From Fabrea salina (taxonomy: Eukaryota > Ciliophora > Heterotrichea > Heterotrichida > Fabreidae), in the NCBI GenBank assembly GCA_022984795.1, contig JALIHJ010000024.1:124001-188000 (forward strand): a stretch of DNA of 64,000 nt, written 5' to 3'. A program made the translations under genes and the position numbers. The notes below the pieces were generated by a model. It was not told where the DNA came from and did not search any database. It saw only the letters and a list, made by a program, of their open reading frames with translations. Positions 59,380 to 64,000 of the stretch are shown here, in pieces (the first letter of the stretch is position 1; each line of letters starts with the position of its first letter).

Positions 59380-60712
59380 TAGCTGCAATTGCAACGTTCC
59401 GAGGAGACTTATCCTTTTCAAAAACTTGTCTGAGTTCCACGTGACACCCGTTCTCTTGCAAAAACATAGCTCTGTCAAGCAGCACTAAGTTCTCAATTAC
59501 TCCACTCAAAACACTTCTTAAACTCCAAAAAACGGCACAGGGTTTTTCGTACTGCTGATACTTCCTTTCATAAATGAGTTGCATTTCTTCGGGGGAGTAG
59601 GGCAAGTCTAAGTTCATTTTAGAAAACGCTATTGCTGAGTAGTCTCCGAAGTTCAAGTACCTTTTGATCTTCCTTCCAAGGCAGTAGTGAGTTGACAGTC
59701 CAGGGTAACTTTCTTTAAGTAAGTCTTGGAAAGCTGCCCTGTACACAAACTTCCTCAAAGTGCTTTCAGGGTTTTCTAGGTGGGACTTGTTGGCTTCGCT
59801 CATTGATAAAACCCTTGACATCCTTCCCAGAAAAAACTCTGGGTGCCTTTTTTTAAGATAATTACTTAAAGGATACCCTGCAGTTTCTTCTGGAGCGTAA
59901 ACGCTTTCATCCAAATTCATTCCTTTGAAAGAAACTCCTAAGGAACTAATGTACTTCCTTAGGAGAGGTTGGGCTTGGTCTGCTACGTACTCTGAAAGGT
60001 GGTTGTAACAGCAGCCTACATTTACAATTCCTTTGACTTTGTGGTTGTTTACAAATAACTTAAGCGAAGTAGCAGCCAAGTCACCACAGGTGTGGAGACC
60101 AATGATCATGCAGGGGTCAGTGGTATATTCCTCTAGGTTTTCTGTGTTTGCGTATAAAGAAACAGCTTTGTATTCAGCTTGGGATTGCAGTTTTTCAGTC
60201 AAAAACTTGCTTCTTTTTTCTGCTTCGTGGGAATTGTGGTCCTTAGCTTCTATTCCTGTGACAGAGAACCCTCCCCTTGTTGCAAGCAAGTGGGATAAGT
60301 ACCCCTGGCCAGCTCCTAAGTCTACTAACTGAGTTATGCCTTTTTCTTGAGCTTTCTGGGTTATGAAGGCTCCCAGACGCGTCACTTCATGGAGTTTCTT
60401 TGGATTCATTCCAACTCCTTCGAAAACTTGGATACTGAAACTCTCTTCAAAAGGGGGGTAGTTGGGGGAGAGTTCTGTGCACCTGGACAAGTAACTGTGC
60501 AGGGAAGGAAGTTTTATCTACCTATGCAATACTTCTGGTGTGAAGTCAAGGATTTGAATGAGCTTGTGGTACGGAAAGTCTATTAAGTAACTCATCCACT
60601 CTTGAGGAACTAAACTCAGTAAGTCGTCTGTGAAGGTTGAGGAGATGTGTGCGTCGAGTACCCTTCTGTACTGTTTGAGGAAGTCAATTATTTGGTCTAT
60701 TTGGGCTTCCAT
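59369..60712 (-). CDS. METTL25: METTL25/RRNAD1-type methyltransferase (one 15-nt intron)
   Basis: Exon 1 (60533-60712) encodes FLKQYRRVLDAHISSTFTDD and exon 2 the rest; together 442 residues. The catalytic domain has GMNPKKLHEVTRLGAFI, the SAM motif LVDLGAGQGYLSHLLA, VTGIEAKDHN, MIIGLHTCGDLAATSLKLF and VGCCYNHLSE. These match METTL25/METTL25B (RRNAD1), putative rRNA or protein methyltransferases of uncertain substrate. The intron restores the expected link between the N-terminal QYRR segment and the core. Confidence 0.92.
60518..60532 (-). other. 15-nt intron in the METTL25 gene
   Basis: GTATTGCATAGGTAG, A at position 10. Splicing gives DFTPE-IKLPSLHSYLSRCTE in frame and removes an in-frame TAG. 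Confidence 0.9.
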
Positions 60713-60733
60713 TGTTTATGTGTAGAATGCAAA

Positions 60734-61909
60734 ATGGGACAAACTTCATGCAAGCCCTGCAGCTGCAAATTCCGCGAACCTGAAGTTATCATAAGGGAGT
60801 CTGAGGTCTTTGCTTCGCAAGCAGACTACCGAAACTACATAGCAACTTACGTTGACTCAGAAATAGAGTCTTCTAACTTAAGTTCTGTCGTTAAGATTCA
60901 GTCTTTTGTGCGCAAGCTACTTTCCCAAGTGCGGCTTAAGAACTTCTTGCGGGTTTCGAAGCCGAAGTTCCCTTACTTTTCTTTGGAAGAAGTTAAGGAA
61001 ACTCTTAGCACAACTTCACGGGGGCAACTGAACCTTGAAAGAAAACCCCCTTATAAGTACAAGTCTGGAGGCGTTTACAAAGGAGAGTGGAAAGGAGGCT
61101 TTAGAGAAGGCTACGGAGTCATGCAGTACCAAGACGGTGCTCGTTACGAAGGCTCTTGGGAGTGGGGCCGCCCGTACGGAATGGGCAGGTTCATTACTTC
61201 AGATGGTGAGCAGTTCACAGGGATTTGGCAGCACTACTTTGGAGCTGGAGTAGAAGACGGGTACAGTAATGGTTATCTAGAGTGGCTGGTAAACAAGTAT
61301 GCACACAAGAGTGCCCCTTCAAGTGAACTCCAAAGAATACTTGGAAGGTTTGAGTCTATAAAGCACGAACTCCGGAAAAACATTCCCAACATAAAAGTTA
61401 ACGAAAGAACTGAAACAAGGTACAGTGATGGAAGTCTTTTTATAGGAGAAATAGTAGAGGGACTCAGGGAAGGAATGGGGAAACTAGTTTGGCCAGACGG
61501 AGAACTTTATGAAGGAAACTGGAAGCAAGACCAACAAGAAGGCTGGGGAACAGCCAAGTTCACAGACGGAGGAACTTACTCAGGCCAGTTTAAGAACGAC
61601 CAAAAAGAAGGAGTAGGCATGTATGAGTGGGAAGAAGGAACACAGTACATAGGCGAGTGGGCAAGCAATGCAATGCAAGGAGTTGGTAAGTACAAGTGGC
61701 TTGACGGAAAAGAGTACTTAGGTGACTGGCACCAAGGAACTATGCAAGGCTACGGAGTGCTTACTTGGAAAGACGGACGCAAGTTTGAAGGAACTTGGCT
61801 TAAAGGAAAAAAGCACGGAGAAGGCATTAGCTACTTGCCAAACGGAGAAGCAAGCAAAGACGTATGGAAGCACGGGAAAATAATCAAGCCGGACTTAGCA
61901 AACCGTTAA
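60734..61909 (+). CDS. MORN-repeat protein with IQ motif and acylated N-terminus
   Basis: The ATG at 60734 is chosen because it gives MGQTSCKPCSCKF, a Gly2/multi-Cys tip fit for myristoylation plus palmitoylation; the open frame upstream is antisense to METTL25. The 391 residues include an IQ motif for calmodulin (VVKIQSFVRKLLSQVRLKNF, ~60-80) and about nine MORN repeats in two blocks (YKGEWKGGFREGYGVMQYQD; YEGNWKQDQQEGWGTAKFTD; YLGDWHQGTMQGYGVLTWKD). MORN proteins dock to membranes or cortical and ciliary structures; a Ca2+-regulated cortical scaffold is a fair inference. Confidence 0.9.
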   Translation: MGQTSCKPCSCKFREPEVIIRESEVFASQADYRNYIATYVDSEIESSNLSSVVKIQSFVRKLLSQVRLKNFLRVSKPKFPYFSLEEVKETLSTTSRGQLNLERKPPYKYKSGGVYKGEWKGGFREGYGVMQYQDGARYEGSWEWGRPYGMGRFITSDGEQFTGIWQHYFGAGVEDGYSNGYLEWLVNKYAHKSAPSSELQRILGRFESIKHELRKNIPNIKVNERTETRYSDGSLFIGEIVEGLREGMGKLVWPDGELYEGNWKQDQQEGWGTAKFTDGGTYSGQFKNDQKEGVGMYEWEEGTQYIGEWASNAMQGVGKYKWLDGKEYLGDWHQGTMQGYGVLTWKDGRKFEGTWLKGKKHGEGISYLPNGEASKDVWKHGKIIKPDLANR

Positions 61910-61921
61910 AGTTTAATTTAA

Positions 61922-63361
61922 ATGGATTCAAGTTGGGACTTCGACGAAGAAGACATCGACGAGAATGTGGCCGAGAGGTGCGTGCACAAGTCCAGGTTGG
62001 AGAACTCAGTTATTTCAAACCACGGGTTCAACCCTATCCAGTCGCCTGAGTTGACTTCAGACCCTGAAGAAATAGAAATCAAAAGACCTGAATTTGCCAA
62101 ACCCAAACACGCTTGTGAAGACTCGCAGCATCCATTAAGAGAAACACTTCAAAAAAAGCCCCCAATAGACTTGTCGCGCTTTTACAGGCACCTTGAAAAA
62201 GTCCAGGCCAAAAACCTCCACCTCAAAGAAGAAGCAGAAAAAAAGGCTTTAAGAGAGTGCACTTTCTCTCCTAAAATCAACAGGAAACATCACGAAAGGA
62301 GAAGAAGTCTAAACGAGTTTTTAAACTGCTTGTCTGTGTTCGAACAAACCAAAACCCAAAAACTCTTGGAACAAAAAACCAAAAACCTCGAAAAAACACA
62401 CCAAAAACACAGCTTCAAACCCAAAATATGCCCTAGGTCCAAAGCTTTAGCTCCTTCTAACAGTTCTGAGTTGTTCCAGAAACTCCATTCTTACGAAAAA
62501 AAACGTCATTCACCTCCAAAGTACCCCTTCAAACCCAAAATTAACAAGTGGAGCTTCAAAGAAAACCACAATTGCCCCAAAAAGAAAAGCGAACCCACTC
62601 CTTACAGTATCTTCAACCAATCTGCTGAAAAAGTCCTTAGAAAAAAACTAAGAAAGGACCTTAAAGAACTCAGAAAACACTACACTAAAGAAATCAACAA
62701 AACCCAGGTAAAAGAAGTACTTCAAAAACTCGGCTTCTTAAGCGGAACTCAAGAAGAAATTAAAGAAACTAACTTCATACTCAACTATTTTGAAACCCAA
62801 ACAGTCAGGTTCAAGCAACTGTATGAGTGCTTGAAGTGCGTAATTTCTAGTGAACCTGGCTACATATCCCAAAACTCCAAAGTTCTTTACAAAAACTATA
62901 GAAACTACATACACAGCTTAAGGAACCGCTCTGAGACTTTAAGTTTCAACTTCAAACCTAAGCTGTCCCGAACTACCCAGCACATCGCTCAAACAGTCAA
63001 AGAAAAACGCACTAAGTCACTTGGCAAAACTTACAGTGCGGTTGACTTCTGGACAAACGAAGCCAAAGAACTCGAATACAAAAGAACCAAGTTAAAGTCG
63101 CGCTCTAACAGCCAACAACTCAAAAACTGTACCTTCAAGCCTTCAATCAACTCGCCAACTAAGTTTTTGAAGTCACTTAAAAAGCCCTTTGCCGAGATTA
63201 CTGTGAACCTGTCCAACGGGAAAACTGACTTACTTAAACTTTACTTGGGAAAATCGGTAGGTAACCAAGTGAAGTCTTTCTGTGAGAAAAACAACTTAAC
63301 AAGCAGCAAAAAAGAAACTATAATGACCAGTATATATAACAACCTAAAAGAAAACACTTAA
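61922..63361 (+). CDS. Basic FKPKI-motif protein (cytoskeletal?)
   Basis: The 479-residue protein has an acidic start (SWDFDEEDIDENVAERCV) and then is Lys-rich throughout, with five copies of a C/F-x-F-x-P-K/S-I/L motif: CTFSPKINRK, SFKPKICPR, PFKPKINKW, NFKPKLSR and CTFKPSINS. Such F-x-P-K-I/L motifs recur in protist microtubule-associated and flagellar proteins. Helical stretches separate them (RKKLRKDLKELRKHYTKEIN). Function not established; ciliary or cortical cytoskeleton is likely. It starts 12 bp after the MORN gene. Confidence 0.72.
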   Translation: MDSSWDFDEEDIDENVAERCVHKSRLENSVISNHGFNPIQSPELTSDPEEIEIKRPEFAKPKHACEDSQHPLRETLQKKPPIDLSRFYRHLEKVQAKNLHLKEEAEKKALRECTFSPKINRKHHERRRSLNEFLNCLSVFEQTKTQKLLEQKTKNLEKTHQKHSFKPKICPRSKALAPSNSSELFQKLHSYEKKRHSPPKYPFKPKINKWSFKENHNCPKKKSEPTPYSIFNQSAEKVLRKKLRKDLKELRKHYTKEINKTQVKEVLQKLGFLSGTQEEIKETNFILNYFETQTVRFKQLYECLKCVISSEPGYISQNSKVLYKNYRNYIHSLRNRSETLSFNFKPKLSRTTQHIAQTVKEKRTKSLGKTYSAVDFWTNEAKELEYKRTKLKSRSNSQQLKNCTFKPSINSPTKFLKSLKKPFAEITVNLSNGKTDLLKLYLGKSVGNQVKSFCEKNNLTSSKKETIMTSIYNNLKENT

Positions 63362-63371
63362 AGGTAATAAT

Positions 63372-64000
63372 ATGGGGTGCTTTTCTTCGAAGAACAAAAG
63401 AGTTAAGAAGCATCGCAAGGAAGTTCCTAAGGAACCCAATCCAGAGCAACTTAAAGAACAAGGAAACGCTGCTTTCCGCAATGGAGAAAACGCCAAGGCA
63501 GTGGAGTGTTACACTGAAGCTATTAAACTAAACCCTGATGTATCTATTTACTACTCAAACAGAGGACTCTGCTACATGAACCTCAAAATGACAGAAGAAG
63601 CCAAAATTGACGGAATTGAAGCAGTTGGACTCGACTCCAGTAATGTAAAAGGATTCTTGATCATTTCTAGAGCTACTGCAGAACTTTCTAAGCACTCTTC
63701 TAAAGACTTATGCGACGAAGCTTCATTTTACGCTGAAAAAGCAAAGATCATAGCTACGCACAAAAAAGACTCTGGCGTTCTAGAGTACATAGAAGAACTC
63801 AAGCTGAAAATCCAAGCTCTAAAGAGTTACAAAGACTTCCAAGAAACTTCCCTAACAGCCGAAACTCTAAAAACCCACTACAAACAGGTGCTGGACCCCT
63901 TCAAATTCAGTCAACTTGAAAAGGTTTTGGAAGTTAAAGATGATAACAACTACCTGGAAAGCCTTGTGTGCCCTATAACTTTAGAATTGTTTTGCAACCC
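63372..64000 (+). CDS. TPR/U-box ubiquitin ligase, CHIP (STUB1)-like, 3' end outside window
   Basis: From the ATG at 63372 the frame is open to the right edge (209 codons seen). It begins MGCFSSKNKRVKK, a classic Gly2/Cys3 acylation tip with a basic patch, then three TPR motifs from about residue 25 (EQLKEQGNAAFRNGENAKAV; AIKLNPDVSIYYSNRGLCYM; EAVGLDSSNVKGFLIISRAT). A helical hairpin follows and then LVCPITLELFCNP, the start of a U-box. That order is CHIP/STUB1, the chaperone-linked E3 ligase. Acylation would place it on membranes, unlike animal CHIP. The rest of the U-box lies beyond the window. Confidence 0.88.
   Translation, partial: MGCFSSKNKRVKKHRKEVPKEPNPEQLKEQGNAAFRNGENAKAVECYTEAIKLNPDVSIYYSNRGLCYMNLKMTEEAKIDGIEAVGLDSSNVKGFLIISRATAELSKHSSKDLCDEASFYAEKAKIIATHKKDSGVLEYIEELKLKIQALKSYKDFQETSLTAETLKTHYKQVLDPFKFSQLEKVLEVKDDNNYLESLVCPITLELFCN

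Noticed and set aside
1-64000. A reassigned ciliate genetic code
   Set aside because: Conserved proteins end at TAA or TAG at their expected lengths, Trp is TGG, and no in-frame TAA, TAG or TGA is needed inside any recognised domain apart from the 15-nt introns.

Overview
The window looks like a gene-dense stretch of a ciliate genome, most likely a heterotrich of the Stentor type. Five introns are supported by restored protein homology. Each is exactly 15 nt, begins GT, ends AG and has A at position 10. Genes read with the standard code: long frames close with TAA, TAG or TGA and Trp is TGG. Protein content fits a ciliate: twin-cyclase guanylyl cyclases with a P4-ATPase-like N-terminus, IFT43, a WDR90/POC16-like WD40 protein, and many coiled-coil or basic orphan proteins. 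Ultra-short introns with the standard code are, from memory, the Stentor combination; the genus is inference.

The most notable locus is a non-coding gap at about 3624-3807. It carries a TATA-like box, nested hairpins, a T-run terminator and the 12-nt segment CACCCTAACACC. That segment is 1.5 copies of the heterotrich telomere repeat (CCCTAACA). Stem I, a boundary hairpin 4 nt before the template, and a long distal hairpin before the T-run follow the layout of ciliate telomerase RNA. I propose it is the telomerase RNA gene.

Layout. 1-4.2 kb: WD40 protein (partial), TRAPPC5, a coiled-coil protein, the telomerase RNA candidate, IFT43. 4.2-5.8 kb: a 5'-truncated LINE with 15-bp target duplications. 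6-11.4 kb: an orphan gene, two arrestin-like genes flanking a coiled-coil gene, a Notch-repeat protein, HYPK, WDR4. 11.4-25.7 kb: two guanylyl cyclase paralogues on the minus strand, separated by a TMEM184-like, a SET/NAP, a PPIH-like and an orphan gene. Their catalytic domains are nearly identical DNA in two gap-free tracts, while the rest has diverged. The first copy carries a 19-bp tandem duplication that shifts its frame. 25.8-46.2 kb: coiled-coil protein, calcineurin A, homogentisate dioxygenase, two DOMON proteins, mitochondrial EF-Tu, an eIF4G-like factor, AP-1 mu, a lumenal CS-like protein, a DEPDC5/Iml1 homologue, a DHHC acyltransferase, SPO11 and a Kelch/EGF surface protein. 46.2-64 kb: ACT-domain protein, ACSF2, a Rab, CK1-like kinase, PrmC/HemK, AT-hook protein, MYCBP, USP20/33, a GTPase-like protein, a helical-repeat mitochondrial protein, METTL25, MORN/IQ protein, an FKPKI-motif protein, and a partial TPR/U-box ligase.

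The packing is extreme. Divergent start codons lie as little as 1 bp apart, convergent genes share a TTAA or CTAA for both stops, and some same-strand neighbours are joined as TAA-ATG. Promoters and 3' ends must therefore lie inside neighbouring coding sequence, or transcripts overlap. No tRNA, rRNA, CRISPR or bacterial-type feature was seen.
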